Assembly (NCBI GenBank): GCA_017520505.1
Contig: JAFXFN010000015.1
Coordinates: forward strand, 1-64,000
Direction of reading: 5' to 3'
DNA: 64,000 bases
Source: Clostridia bacterium
GTDB lineage: Bacteria > Bacillota > Clostridia > Oscillospirales > CAG-272
A program made the position numbers and the translations under genes. The notes beneath the pieces were generated by a model that saw only the letters and a program-made list of their open reading frames with translations, made no database searches and had not been told where the DNA came from. Shown here piece by piece: positions 46,907 to 55,550 of this stretch (position 1 is the first letter of the stretch; the number at the start of each line of letters is the position of its first letter).

Positions 46907-47979
46907 CAGTTTTCACCACTCTCACTAAAAATACCGTTTTTCGTTTGTCTATCCGGCATAGACATTTTCAAATGCTCGTATGCCGCCTTTGTGACACATC
47001 TTCCTCTCGGGGTTCTGTTCAAAAATCCTATCTGCATTAAATACGGTTCGTAAACGTCCTCGAGTGTCACGGATTCCTCGCCGACGGTTGCGGCAAGTGT
47101 TTCGAGTCCAACAGGGCCTCCGTCATAAAATTTAATTATCGTTGTGAGCATCTTGCGGTCAGTTCCGTCAAGTCCAAGCTCGTCTATTTCAAGCTGCTTT
47201 AAAGCGTAGTCGGCAATTTCCTTCGTTATCTCACCGTCGCCCATTATCTGCGCAAAGTCACGCACACGCTTCAAAAGTCTGTTGGCGATTCGAGGTGTTC
47301 CTCGTGAACGCTTTGCAATTTCCTCAGCGCCGCTTTTTGAAATCTTTATACCGAGGATATCGGAGCTTCTCGTTACTATCGTTGCAAGTTCCTCGTGTGT
47401 GTAAAGCTCAAGACGCATAAGCACACCGAAACGGTCGCGAAGCGGTGTTGTAAGCTGTCCTGCCCTCGTTGTTGCGCCGATAAGTGTAAAGTGCTTCAGC
47501 GGCATTCTGATACTTCTTGCCGCGGGACCTTTACCGATGATAATATCAAGGGAAAAATCCTCCATTGCAGGATATAATATCTCCTCAACGGTTCTCGGCA
47601 ATCTGTGTATTTCGTCTATAAACAGCACGTCGCCCTCGTTGAGGTTGGTAAGAAGAGCCGCCAAGTCGCCCGGCTTTTCGATAGCAGGGCCGGACGTTAT
47701 TCTGATAGACGTATTCATTTCATTTGCAATTATTTGCGAAAGTGTTGTTTTACCAAGTCCCGGTGGGCCGTATAACAACGTATGATCAAGGCTGTCCCCC
47801 CTGAACTTTGCCGCATTTATATATATTCTGAGGTTTTCCTTGACCTTTGCCTGACCTATATATTCATCGAGTGTCTGCGGACGGAGATTTACTTCATTTT
47901 CCGAATCCTCTGCCGAATATTCAACGTCGATGAGCCGTGTGTCAAAGTCCTCACTTGTAAATTCTTCGTAATCGGGCAT
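46906..47979 (-). CDS. ruvB: Holliday junction branch migration ATPase RuvB
   Basis: 357 residues. Walker [11 protein letters not shown], Walker B DEIHRL, sensor GATTRAG, and the C-terminal winged helix with [16 protein letters not shown]. Drives branch migration of RuvA-bound junctions. Confidence 0.97.
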   Translation of the reverse strand: MPDYEEFTSEDFDTRLIDVEYSAEDSENEVNLRPQTLDEYIGQAKVKENLRIYINAAKFRGDSLDHTLLYGPPGLGKTTLSQIIANEMNTSIRITSGPAIEKPGDLAALLTNLNEGDVLFIDEIHRLPRTVEEILYPAMEDFSLDIIIGKGPAARSIRMPLKHFTLIGATTRAGQLTTPLRDRFGVLMRLELYTHEELATIVTRSSDILGIKISKSGAEEIAKRSRGTPRIANRLLKRVRDFAQIMGDGEITKEIADYALKQLEIDELGLDGTDRKMLTTIIKFYDGGPVGLETLAATVGEESVTLEDVYEPYLMQIGFLNRTPRGRCVTKAAYEHLKMSMPDRQTKNGIFSESGEN

Positions 47980-47990
47980 AATTTTATCCT

Positions 47991-48572
47991 TTATTTCATC
48001 AGCTTTTTAAGTGCTTCTTTTATCATATCTTCAAGGGCAAGTGCAGGCGAAATACCCGAAAGTGCTTTAACGGCTTCTGCTTTAGTGTAACCGAGCACCA
48101 TCAAGGCATTCTGCGCATCTGCAAAGTCACCGCTTGCCTGAATAGGTGCTGATTTCGATGAAATCATTTCCTTTGCAACCTTGTCCTTCAGCTCAAGTAT
48201 AATTCTCGCTGCAGTTTTAGCACCCACTCCGTTTGCTTTTGAAAGTGCTTTGACGTCCTCACTTCCGACAACGATAGCAAATCTTTCCGGGGTGAATGCC
48301 GAAAGAACACCCATTGCAGCTTTCGGTCCGACACCCGAAACGGTTATCAGAAGCTTGAACAGCGAAAGCTCCTCAAGCGTATAAAATCCAAAAAGATCGA
48401 CTGCATCCTCTCTCACCGCCATATATGTATAAAGCTTGACATCGTTTTTAAGACAAGATATCTGCTGAAGCGTTGACGTGCTGACAGTCATTTTATAAGC
48501 AACGCCGCCCGTGTCAATGACAGCAGACGAAAAATCCGTATAAACAAGTGTTCCCTTTATATAATAAAACAT
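47991..48572 (-). CDS. ruvA: Holliday junction DNA-binding protein RuvA
   Basis: 193 residues. OB-fold start [27 protein letters not shown], two helix-hairpin-helix motifs ([14 protein letters not shown] and [19 protein letters not shown]) and the C-terminal domain that contacts RuvB. Between ruvB (11 bp) and ruvC (8 bp). Confidence 0.97.
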   Translation of the reverse strand: MFYYIKGTLVYTDFSSAVIDTGGVAYKMTVSTSTLQQISCLKNDVKLYTYMAVREDAVDLFGFYTLEELSLFKLLITVSGVGPKAAMGVLSAFTPERFAIVVGSEDVKALSKANGVGAKTAARIILELKDKVAKEMISSKSAPIQASGDFADAQNALMVLGYTKAEAVKALSGISPALALEDMIKEALKKLMK

Positions 48573-48580
48573 AATTCACC

Positions 48581-49096
48581 TTAAAGTAATTTCTTCTTTT
48601 TTTCGTTGTAATATTGCTTGATACCCGAGCCGCACGTATGTGCGTGGCAAATGGCGATAGCAAGTGCGTCTGCTGTGTCATCAAGCCTCGGCATTTTTTG
48701 AAGATTTAGTATTGACATAGTCATAGCCATAACCTGCTGCTTGTCAGCTCTGCCATATCCGACGACAGCCTGCTTTACCTGAAGCGGTGTATACTCATAA
48801 AGCAAAAGCTTTTTTTTCACCCCTGCAAGTAAAATTGCACCTCTGGCTTCAGCAACAGCGATTGCGGTTTTTTGGTTCGTATTAAAAAACAGCTCCTCTA
48901 TTGCCATATCCGTCGGGGAGTATTTGTCAATTATCTCCATAAGCGTATCGTAAATTTTCTCAATACGCAATTCAACGTCAATTCCTGCGGGAGTTTCGAT
49001 AGCGCCGTATGCGACAGTGCGAAAGCTGTTTCTGTAATAATCAACTATACCGTAGCCGACAATGGCAAGACCGGGGTCAATTCCCAAAATACGCAT
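48581..49096 (-). CDS. ruvC: Holliday junction resolvase RuvC
   Basis: 171 residues. Acidic catalytic residues in RILGIDPGLAIVGYG, IEELFFNTN and DDTADALAIAICH. First gene of the leftward operon ruvC-ruvA-ruvB-methyltransferase-ecfA1-ecfA2-ecfT-truA and beyond. RBS GGAGG. Confidence 0.97.
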   Translation of the reverse strand: MRILGIDPGLAIVGYGIVDYYRNSFRTVAYGAIETPAGIDVELRIEKIYDTLMEIIDKYSPTDMAIEELFFNTNQKTAIAVAEARGAILLAGVKKKLLLYEYTPLQVKQAVVGYGRADKQQVMAMTMSILNLQKMPRLDDTADALAIAICHAHTCGSGIKQYYNEKKKKLL

Positions 49097-49125
49097 ACGC
49101 CCTCCAAAATATTATTATTCATAGT

Positions 49126-49155
49126 ATTATACTATATTATATATGTAATTGTCAA
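49126..49155 (-). promoter_or_regulatory. Promoter of the ruvCAB-ecf operon
   Basis: Minus strand TTGACA (49150-49155), 18-bp spacer, TATAAT (49126-49131). It faces the nif3 promoter across a 250-bp divergent region otherwise without features. Confidence 0.65.
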
Positions 49156-49291
49156 ACACTATTTTGTGAATAAATTGGATAATAAGCCGTGATTTTACCA
49201 AAACATTGTTTTGTACTCAACGTCCATTCTTATCAAAAGAAACGACACGTCTGATTTCCGTCGGGAAATTGAAATAAAGTTAAATAAACGG

Positions 49292-49320
49292 TTGAAATAT
49301 TGCAATTTCTATTGTATAAT
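49292..49320 (+). promoter_or_regulatory. Promoter of the nif3-rqcH-HAD operon
   Basis: TTGAAA (49292-49297), 17 bp, TATAAT (49315-49320), followed by AAGGAG about 15-20 bases later and the ATG at 49347. Confidence 0.75.
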
Positions 49321-49346
49321 GATTTATCACTTTTAAGGAGTTTTTT

Positions 49347-50114
49347 ATGCTTACAACAAAGCTTTATGAAAAAATAGAAGAAGTATTGCCGAAATCACTC
49401 TGCTGTGTCTGGGACAACGACGGTCTGTCCGTTTTGCCCGACAAATTGCACGAAAGTAAAAAGGTGCTTATCGCACTCGATATAACGATGAACGTGCTGA
49501 AATACGCAAAGGAAAACGGCATTGATACCATCGTTGCACACCATCCGCTTATTTTCAAACCGTTATCAAATCTCACGGGCGATGATGCAGTTTCAGAACG
49601 TGCTCTTTTTGCAATAAGAGAAAATATTGCACTTATGAGTTTCCACACAAGACTTGATGCATCTGTCCACGGAATAAATATGTTCACGGCAAAAAAACTC
49701 GGCTTTGACACAATAGAGCCGTTTGCTTTTGAGGGAGAAAACATAGGTTACACGGGTACGTATAACGAGGCTATAACATTTGAAGAGCTTCTTTCAAAGG
49801 TTAAAAAAATTACAAACTGCCCCTGCCCTACGTATTCAGCTCCTAACAAAGCGGTTAAAAAAGCCGTTATTGTATGCGGTGCTTTCAGCGAGGGCGCTGA
49901 AGGGGCAAAAAGCGTTGGTGCTGACACGTTTATATCGGGCGAGATCAAGCATCACGCAATGATAGATGCGTATGATGAGGGAGTCGGCGCAATAGGTGCA
50001 GGACATTATTATTCTGAAATAATTGCAGTTGAATGTTTATCCGAAATACTCAAAAAATTTGATATTGACATTTCTGTTTATCCGAATGAAGGGGAGATAA
50101 ATTATGCCGTTTGA
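49347..50114 (+). CDS. Nif3-like dinuclear metal center protein (DUF34)
   Basis: 255 residues. Metal-site motifs are VAHHPLIFKPL near residue 68 and GHYYSEI near the C-terminus; ITMNVLKYAKENGIDTI is typical. NIF3 members are hexameric metal proteins, some linked to GTP cyclohydrolase-type or dithiol-metal functions; the role is still uncertain. Overlaps rqcH by 11 bp. Confidence 0.9.
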   Translation: MLTTKLYEKIEEVLPKSLCCVWDNDGLSVLPDKLHESKKVLIALDITMNVLKYAKENGIDTIVAHHPLIFKPLSNLTGDDAVSERALFAIRENIALMSFHTRLDASVHGINMFTAKKLGFDTIEPFAFEGENIGYTGTYNEAITFEELLSKVKKITNCPCPTYSAPNKAVKKAVIVCGAFSEGAEGAKSVGADTFISGEIKHHAMIDAYDEGVGAIGAGHYYSEIIAVECLSEILKKFDIDISVYPNEGEINYAV

Positions 50115-51822
50115 CGGAGGAATGACGTGTGCTGTTGTTAACGAAATATCCCAAAAAGCAATTGGCGCAAAGGTAGAAAAAATTTACGTTCCCACAAAAG
50201 ATGAGCTTGTGATCTTGCTTCATTCACAATCGGGAAATATGCGTTTGTCCTTGTGTGCATCTGCACACACACCTCGTATAAACTTTACTAAAATAACAAA
50301 AGAAAACCCAAAAGAACCGGGTAACTTTTGTATGCACATGCGCAAGCATCTCACGGGTGCAAAAATAACCGGTGTTGAGCAGATAGAATTTGACAGAACC
50401 GTTAAAATATCGTTTATGACAACAGACGAGCTTGGATTTCCTGCTGAAAAGCATCTGTACGCCGAGATAATGGGTAAATGCAGTAACATTATACTTACTG
50501 ATAACAACGACAGAATAATAAACGTAATAAAGGCGGTAGATTTTACAACAAGCTCAAAAAGACAGCTTTTACCCGGAATGACATACTCCCTGCCTCCTGC
50601 GCAAAACAAAAAAAATCCCCTCATTGAAACAAAGGAAGGATTTTTATGTGAGGTATCGTCAAAGGGCGACGTTTCCGACAATTTCTTTATGGCATCATAC
50701 CAGGGCATATCGCCCATTGTCAGCCGTGAGCTTTTTAGCCTTTCGGGAAGTAATCCCGAAAAAATGTGGTTCTTCTTTTCATCATATATGGAAAAAGCAA
50801 AAAGCGGAACTCTTGAACCGATCATGCTTACCGATAAAAAAGAAAAGCCGTGTGATTTCACGGTTTTGAATATCTCACACTACGGAAGTGAATATTCTTG
50901 CGTACGTTATGAGTCATTCGGCGAGCTTATCGACGCCTTTTATGAGGGAAAAGAAAAAAATGAACGTATAAAACAGCTTGCTTCCGATGTTTTCAAGCTT
51001 CTTTCCTCTGCTGAATCACGTTTAAAAAGAAAGATCGCAACTTTAAAGCAAGAGCTTTCAGACTGCCGTGAAATGGATAAGTATAAGCTTTACGGCGATC
51101 TTATAACAGGAAGCATTTATGCGCTTGAACGAGGAATGAAGGAAGCTGTACTTGTCAATTATTATGACGAGAATTGCCCTGAAATTAAAATTCCGCTTGA
51201 CAATAAGCTCTCGCCGTCATCAAATGCACAAAAATATTACAAAAAATACGGAAAATTAAAGACGGCAACCGTTGAGCTTGCACGTCAGATAACAATTGCC
51301 GAGCGCGAGCTTGACTATATCTATTCCGTTTTTGATTCATTGACAAAGGCAGAAGGTGAGGCAGATATTACACAGATACGTCACGAGCTTTATTTATCGG
51401 GCTACGCTTCAAGAATGAAGAACGTAGCACAGCAAAAAAACATAAAGTCATCGCCCCTTCGTTTTATCACAACAAACGGATACGAGGTGCTTATCGGTAA
51501 AAATAACACGCAAAACGATCAGCTCACAACAAAGACCGCAAACGGATACGATTGGTTTTTCCACGTAAAAGATGCCCCCGGAAGCCACGTTATACTGTTT
51601 TCACACGGTGAAGAGCCAGATGCCGTTGACTTTACGGAAGCTGCTGAAGCGGCGGCATATTATTCAGCAAAACGGGAAGGAGAAAATGTCGAGGTTGATT
51701 ACACGCAGGTCAAGAATATCAAAAAGCCGTCAGGCTCAAAGCCGGGCTTTGTAACGTATAAATCTAACTATTCAGCGATCGTAACACCACGTGACAGAGT
51801 AAAAATAAATGCAAAAGCTTAA
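50104..51822 (+). CDS. rqcH: RqcH, NFACT family ribosome quality control factor
   Basis: 572 residues. NFACT-N domain (MPFDGGMTCAVVNEI start), a central coiled-coil pair (about 285-430), and C-terminal NFACT-R (DWFFHVKDAPGSHVIL). RqcH binds obstructed 50S subunits with peptidyl-tRNA and recruits tRNA-Ala to add C-terminal alanine tails. RqcP, its partner, is at 16769-17011. Often annotated as fibronectin-binding protein. It overlaps both neighbours, so it is translationally coupled. Confidence 0.93.
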   Translation: MPFDGGMTCAVVNEISQKAIGAKVEKIYVPTKDELVILLHSQSGNMRLSLCASAHTPRINFTKITKENPKEPGNFCMHMRKHLTGAKITGVEQIEFDRTVKISFMTTDELGFPAEKHLYAEIMGKCSNIILTDNNDRIINVIKAVDFTTSSKRQLLPGMTYSLPPAQNKKNPLIETKEGFLCEVSSKGDVSDNFFMASYQGISPIVSRELFSLSGSNPEKMWFFFSSYMEKAKSGTLEPIMLTDKKEKPCDFTVLNISHYGSEYSCVRYESFGELIDAFYEGKEKNERIKQLASDVFKLLSSAESRLKRKIATLKQELSDCREMDKYKLYGDLITGSIYALERGMKEAVLVNYYDENCPEIKIPLDNKLSPSSNAQKYYKKYGKLKTATVELARQITIAERELDYIYSVFDSLTKAEGEADITQIRHELYLSGYASRMKNVAQQKNIKSSPLRFITTNGYEVLIGKNNTQNDQLTTKTANGYDWFFHVKDAPGSHVILFSHGEEPDAVDFTEAAEAAAYYSAKREGENVEVDYTQVKNIKKPSGSKPGFVTYKSNYSAIVTPRDRVKINAKA

Positions 51823-52552
51823 AAAACCGAAAATGATACTGTTTGATTATGGCAATACACTCATACACGAGGCAGGCTGGAACACGTTGAACGGTCAAAA
51901 AGCTGTATTTGAGCACGTCATTTCAAACACAAAGGGCGCAACTGCCGAAGATGCGGATAATTTCGCACTTCAAGTTTATGAAAAAGATCTTTCACCGTCA
52001 AGAGACGAGTGTATAGAAATAAATCAACGACAGTTTATGCAGCTTATGTACGAAACATTGGGTGTTGAATTCGACATACCGCAGGAAGAAGTCGAAAGAC
52101 TGTTCTGGTTTTCTACCTCATACGGTGACATTATGCCAAAAACTGATAAGCTTATATCATATATAAACAGCAAAGGCATCAGAAGCGGTGTTATAAGTAA
52201 CATAGGATTTACGGGAAAGCTTCTCGAAGAACGAATAAACACACTTCTTCCCGAAAACAAATTTGAGTTTATCATCGCTTCGAGTGAGTACGTTTACAGA
52301 AAACCGCACAAGCGTATATTTGAGCTTGCTGTTGCAAAATCGGGACTTTCACCCGATGAAATATGGTTTTGCGGTGACCATACGATCTGTGACGTTACAG
52401 GCTCATATAACGCAGGAATGTTCCCGGTGAGATACGATAACAGGTCAGCGGCAAATCTTTGGGCAGGACCCGACAATGCAAAGCTCGACTTTGATCACCT
52501 TTATATACACGATTGGGACGAGCTTATAGAAATTTTGGAAAATGCAGAATAA
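51809..52552 (+). CDS. HAD-superfamily hydrolase
   Basis: 247 residues. HAD motif I FDYGNTL, motif II-type GVISNIGF, motif III Lys region (YRKPHKRIF) and motif IV FCGDHTICDVTGS. It resembles phosphoglycolate-phosphatase/haloacid-type enzymes, but in motif I DYGNT the second Asp of DxD is Gly-Asn, so phosphatase activity may be altered. Substrate unknown. Overlaps rqcH by 14 bp. A bidirectional terminator follows. Confidence 0.85.
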   Translation: MQKLKKPKMILFDYGNTLIHEAGWNTLNGQKAVFEHVISNTKGATAEDADNFALQVYEKDLSPSRDECIEINQRQFMQLMYETLGVEFDIPQEEVERLFWFSTSYGDIMPKTDKLISYINSKGIRSGVISNIGFTGKLLEERINTLLPENKFEFIIASSEYVYRKPHKRIFELAVAKSGLSPDEIWFCGDHTICDVTGSYNAGMFPVRYDNRSAANLWAGPDNAKLDFDHLYIHDWDELIEILENAE

Positions 52553-52586
52553 AATAACGGATGCGAAAAAACGCATCCGTTATTTT
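52551..52586. terminator. Bidirectional terminator between HAD hydrolase and ATP-grasp genes
   Basis: AAAATAACGGATGCG (52551-52565) pairs with CGCATCCGTTATTTT (52572-52586), 6-nt A-loop. T/A runs on both sides serve converging transcripts. Confidence 0.9.
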
Positions 52587-53457
52587 ATATTTTTGATACT
52601 ATATATTCAGCGTAAGCCTTTGCTACGTTCACGCCCGTTGTTTTCTCCATTCCTCCAAAAAATGCATTGGAATTGACCTCGCATACAAGACCTGTATTTT
52701 CACCAAGCAGAATATCTATGCCGCAGTAGTCAAGACCGAGAATTTGCGCTGATTTTTCTGCAATTTCAATATATTCATCAGGCGGAGAAAATGGGATACC
52801 GACACCGCCAAGCTCGATGTTTGATCTGAAATCCGTTTCACTTTTACGCATCATTGCGCAAAGATACTTACCGCCGATAACAATAATACGTATGTCGCAT
52901 CCACGGCTTTCAGAAACATATTTTTGGAACATATGCGGCGTGCATTTAAGCTTTTCCATCACACTTTTCAGCTCATCCGTACCGTTCACAAGATATACCC
53001 CCTTACCGAGTGAGCCGTAGCTTTCCTTGACTATCAAAGGAAATCCAAGCTTTGATGAAATATTTTCAACCATTTCATCGGGTATCACAGCATCGCTTGT
53101 ATAGCAAAGTGCACCCGGAAGTGTGTCGGGCATAGGAATACCATTATTTGAAAGTGCGATATGCGTCAGCATTTTATCATCGCACAGCGCAATGGAATCT
53201 GCTGAATTAAAAAGCCTCACATCGCTTTTTTCAAGCATTTTGGCAATATATTTGTCTTTATCAAGATAAACGGAAAAGTCATAGTCGGAATAACCGTTTA
53301 TAATCTTACTGTCCTGCACCTGACAAGGATATTCTCTGTTCTTTACAGTTTTCGTATATACTCCGAGCTTTTCAAACTCCTCAGAAAGCCTTATCGCCTG
53401 ATACTCCGCACTTTTAATGGGAGTATATGCATTTGTGATTATAATACCTTTTTTCAT
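52585..53457 (-). CDS. RimK-like ATP-grasp ligase
   Basis: About 290 residues. ATP-grasp signatures are LIVKESYGSLGKGVY, HMFQKYVSESRGCDIRIIV and the C-terminal metal motif GLVCEVNSNAFFGG. RimK family enzymes add glutamate or similar amino acids to a carboxylate acceptor (protein, cofactor F420, peptide or wall precursor). The acceptor is not indicated. Start at 53457 (MKKGIIITNAYTP) overlaps the upstream exonuclease stop by ATGA; the frame reaches 7 codons further. Confidence 0.85.
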   Translation of the reverse strand: MKKGIIITNAYTPIKSAEYQAIRLSEEFEKLGVYTKTVKNREYPCQVQDSKIINGYSDYDFSVYLDKDKYIAKMLEKSDVRLFNSADSIALCDDKMLTHIALSNNGIPMPDTLPGALCYTSDAVIPDEMVENISSKLGFPLIVKESYGSLGKGVYLVNGTDELKSVMEKLKCTPHMFQKYVSESRGCDIRIIVIGGKYLCAMMRKSETDFRSNIELGGVGIPFSPPDEYIEIAEKSAQILGLDYCGIDILLGENTGLVCEVNSNAFFGGMEKTTGVNVAKAYAEYIVSKI

Positions 53458-54164
53458 TTTTCCCTGCCTACACCGCAAATTGTATGATTGACGATATATG
53501 TAAAAAGCAATCCCGTAGCAAGAGCATCGGCGGACGCCCTGTGTGCTCCGTCGAAATATATATCACACGTACTGCATATATTTCCGAGCCTATAGCTTTT
53601 AGGCTTGCATTTTGTTTTTTCGCAATATGTTATATGCTCACGGCTGAGCGCAAGCGTGTCATAAAACACTGCATCCTTATCAAAATCAAATCCGCTTGCA
53701 TAAAGAAATTTGATGTCAAATGAAGCGTTATGGGCAACTATCGGAAGATTTCCGATAAAATCTTTAAGTGAAGATTTTATTTCAGAAAACGACGGTGAAT
53801 TTTCAACCATTTCATTTGTAATACCGCTTATTTCCGATGCTCTTTCCGAAATCGGAATATTCGGCTTCAACAGCGTTGTAAAAAGCGACACGGGCTTGAG
53901 GTTTTCAAATCTTATTGCGCTTATCTCCACAATATCGTTACAAGCAGGATCAAGTCCCGTTGTTTCCGTATCAAGCACAACAAAATTTTTCACTTCGCAT
54001 ATCGGTGAGGTTTTGATAAATGGTGAAAGTACGGCATCTTTTCTTACATTTTTCTCATTTCTTAATGTAATATCAACCTTTTCAAGACTATTAAGAACGG
54101 AATTGAACTGCCTTATTTTTTCTTCTTCGGCTTCCGCTTTTTGTTTTAATTCTTCTGTTATCAT
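53454..54164 (-). CDS. DnaQ-like DEDDh 3'-5' exonuclease
   Basis: 236 residues with an N-terminal ~55-residue coil-like region. The exonuclease has LDTETTGLDP (motif I), HNASFDIKFL (motif II) and HRASADALATG (motif III His/Asp). It resembles the epsilon exonuclease of DNA polymerase III or PolC-type exonuclease, used in proofreading or repair. Upstream of the ATP-grasp gene with an ATGA overlap. Confidence 0.85.
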   Translation of the reverse strand: MITEELKQKAEAEEEKIRQFNSVLNSLEKVDITLRNEKNVRKDAVLSPFIKTSPICEVKNFVVLDTETTGLDPACNDIVEISAIRFENLKPVSLFTTLLKPNIPISERASEISGITNEMVENSPSFSEIKSSLKDFIGNLPIVAHNASFDIKFLYASGFDFDKDAVFYDTLALSREHITYCEKTKCKPKSYRLGNICSTCDIYFDGAHRASADALATGLLFTYIVNHTICGVGREK

Positions 54165-54221
54165 ATTTTTCTCAATTCTTCGTAAGTATTACTTTAATCA
54201 CAAATCTTCTCTAAAGCATAT

Positions 54222-54908
54222 TTAAGCAATTTCAATTTGCCAAAAAATCTTTTTGCACTTGATATACGGTTCACCTATTTCAGACTCATAATCACAGCCA
54301 TCGATCCAACCTGCAAAACCGTCTAATACCGTGAATAAAAAGCCATCTTCTGTTTTCTTTATTTCCGAATCTAATATCTGACCAACTTTTTCTTTAAAGT
54401 CAGCTTCAGTAACTCCTTCAAACGTTACAGTGATATAGCAATCCCACGTTGTATCAAAACGTATTACAATGCTTTTTTCATTTTCCGTATATTCACGTAT
54501 AAAAGAATCATGAAAACCAAAAGCAACATCTTCGAGGGAGGCGATATCTTTTTCACCTTTTATCTCAAAGAGTTCGGGGATACTTATGCTTTTGCAATAA
54601 TCCTTGAACGAAGGAAAATTCTCTATTTCTGTATCTTTTTTTGCACAAAGCACCTCAAAAAGAGCTTTATCATTGATTACCCAATCATATCCCGCCCACT
54701 CTCCTGCACTTGTATCAAAATCATTTTCGATTACAAATACATTTCTTTGAATTCTGCCAAAAGCCGAATTCCACATTTTAATTTTCTCAATTTTTTTAAA
54801 TGTTTCATCAAAGGTAATAGCCTCTGATTTCCAACCTTCATATCTCAGAGCAAAGATAGGTGACACATACGTTCCGCCATTTTTGCTTTTTATTATTCCG
54901 TACGTCAT
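54222..54908 (-). CDS. Unknown protein, accessory region
   Basis: 228 residues, soluble, Trp/Phe/Asp/Glu-rich (EWAGYDWVINDKALFEVL, DTTWDCYITVTFEG). No family recognised. It starts with MTYGIIKSKNGG, has an RBS-like AGGAGG-type site (AAAAGGAGGT near 54920), and lies between the exonuclease and the four-helix-bundle gene in a segment that looks inserted. The Asp/Glu-rich compact shape resembles immunity-type proteins, but this is only a guess. Confidence 0.65.
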   Translation of the reverse strand: MTYGIIKSKNGGTYVSPIFALRYEGWKSEAITFDETFKKIEKIKMWNSAFGRIQRNVFVIENDFDTSAGEWAGYDWVINDKALFEVLCAKKDTEIENFPSFKDYCKSISIPELFEIKGEKDIASLEDVAFGFHDSFIREYTENEKSIVIRFDTTWDCYITVTFEGVTEADFKEKVGQILDSEIKKTEDGFLFTVLDGFAGWIDGCDYESEIGEPYIKCKKIFWQIEIA

Positions 54909-54966
54909 TTTGAATCGACCTCCTTTTGACTTATTATACTAAACTGCCGTAAAACAAACTTTTGAG

Positions 54967-55320
54967 TTACTTTTGTAGATTTGATTTCGATTTAACGGTA
55001 GTAATCGAAGCAATCAACATTCTTCTGATCTTACCGCATTTATTTCGTAAGGATTTGAAAGTGAGCTCATCAATAATACCGCTTTTGAATAAAATACTAA
55101 GCCAAGTTTCGGTTTCGTTTGCTTCCTTTTGAGCTATTTCAAGCTTATGAACAAAATCGGCGTTGCTCTCAGCATATTTTGCCTCGGCAATATTCGCACC
55201 GATTGAGGAAGCAGAACGAATAAGCTGCTTTGTATATTCGTGGCGTCCCTTAATTCTTGAACACAATTCAGTAATCTCAACTGCAAATTCGATAGCGAGT
55301 TCGTGTGAGGTTTTTGCCAT
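54967..55320 (-). CDS. Four-helix-bundle protein (S23/IVP family)
   Basis: 117 residues with the family motif ELAIEFAVEITELC, QLIRSASSIGANIAEAKYAES and SDADFVHKLEIAQKEANETETWL-like middle (here NADFVHKLEIAQKEANE). Relatives are encoded in 23S rRNA intervening sequences and as accessory proteins (Avd-like) of diversity-generating retroelements. Neither an rRNA nor a reverse transcriptase is present here. Its start abuts an array of palindromes; RBS AAGGAG is eight bases upstream and eight from the first palindrome. Confidence 0.88.
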   Translation of the reverse strand: MAKTSHELAIEFAVEITELCSRIKGRHEYTKQLIRSASSIGANIAEAKYAESNADFVHKLEIAQKEANETETWLSILFKSGIIDELTFKSLRNKCGKIRRMLIASITTVKSKSNLQK

Positions 55321-55333
55321 AAATACTCCTTTG

Positions 55334-55550
55334 TCCGCAAATGCGGAGTGATATAGACGGTTTTACCGTCGTGATATGTAAAGCCGTTGGCTTTCGTGAT
55401 ATGCTTGCTATCGCAAGCGTGATATGCTCGGCAAAGCCGAGCGTAGAACGCTATGCCTTACGTCGCGCAAGCGACATATCACGAACGCGCAGCGTTCTAT
55501 ATCAAGACACCGCAGGTGTCTATATCACGCGCCGAAAGGCGTTATATCAC
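55334..55550. repeat. Array of short palindromes spaced by GTGATAT / ATATCAC
   Basis: About nine perfect hairpins of 5-7 bp stem and 2-4 nt loop occur in tandem. Between the first ones the spacer is GTGATAT(A/G): stems at 55334-55347, 55356-55370, 55380-55394, 55403-55418 and 55426-55442. After an irregular centre (55443-55461) the spacer flips to ATATCAC: stems at 55462-55475, 55483-55497, 55505-55521 and 55529-55542. Each stem has a different sequence, so the palindromic form and the spacer are conserved, not the stem bases. The array fills the gap between the rlmD stop and the four-helix-bundle gene start. Resembles REP-like non-autonomous elements. Confidence 0.85.

Noticed and set aside
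50220..50861. Long open frame antisense to rqcH
   Set aside because: The sense strand encodes a clear NFACT protein; the reverse frame has no motif, RBS or promoter.
55334..55550. CRISPR-like array
   Set aside because: The conserved word is only 7 bp, the segments between are themselves palindromic and of 13-17 bp, the word reverses halfway, and no cas genes are present.
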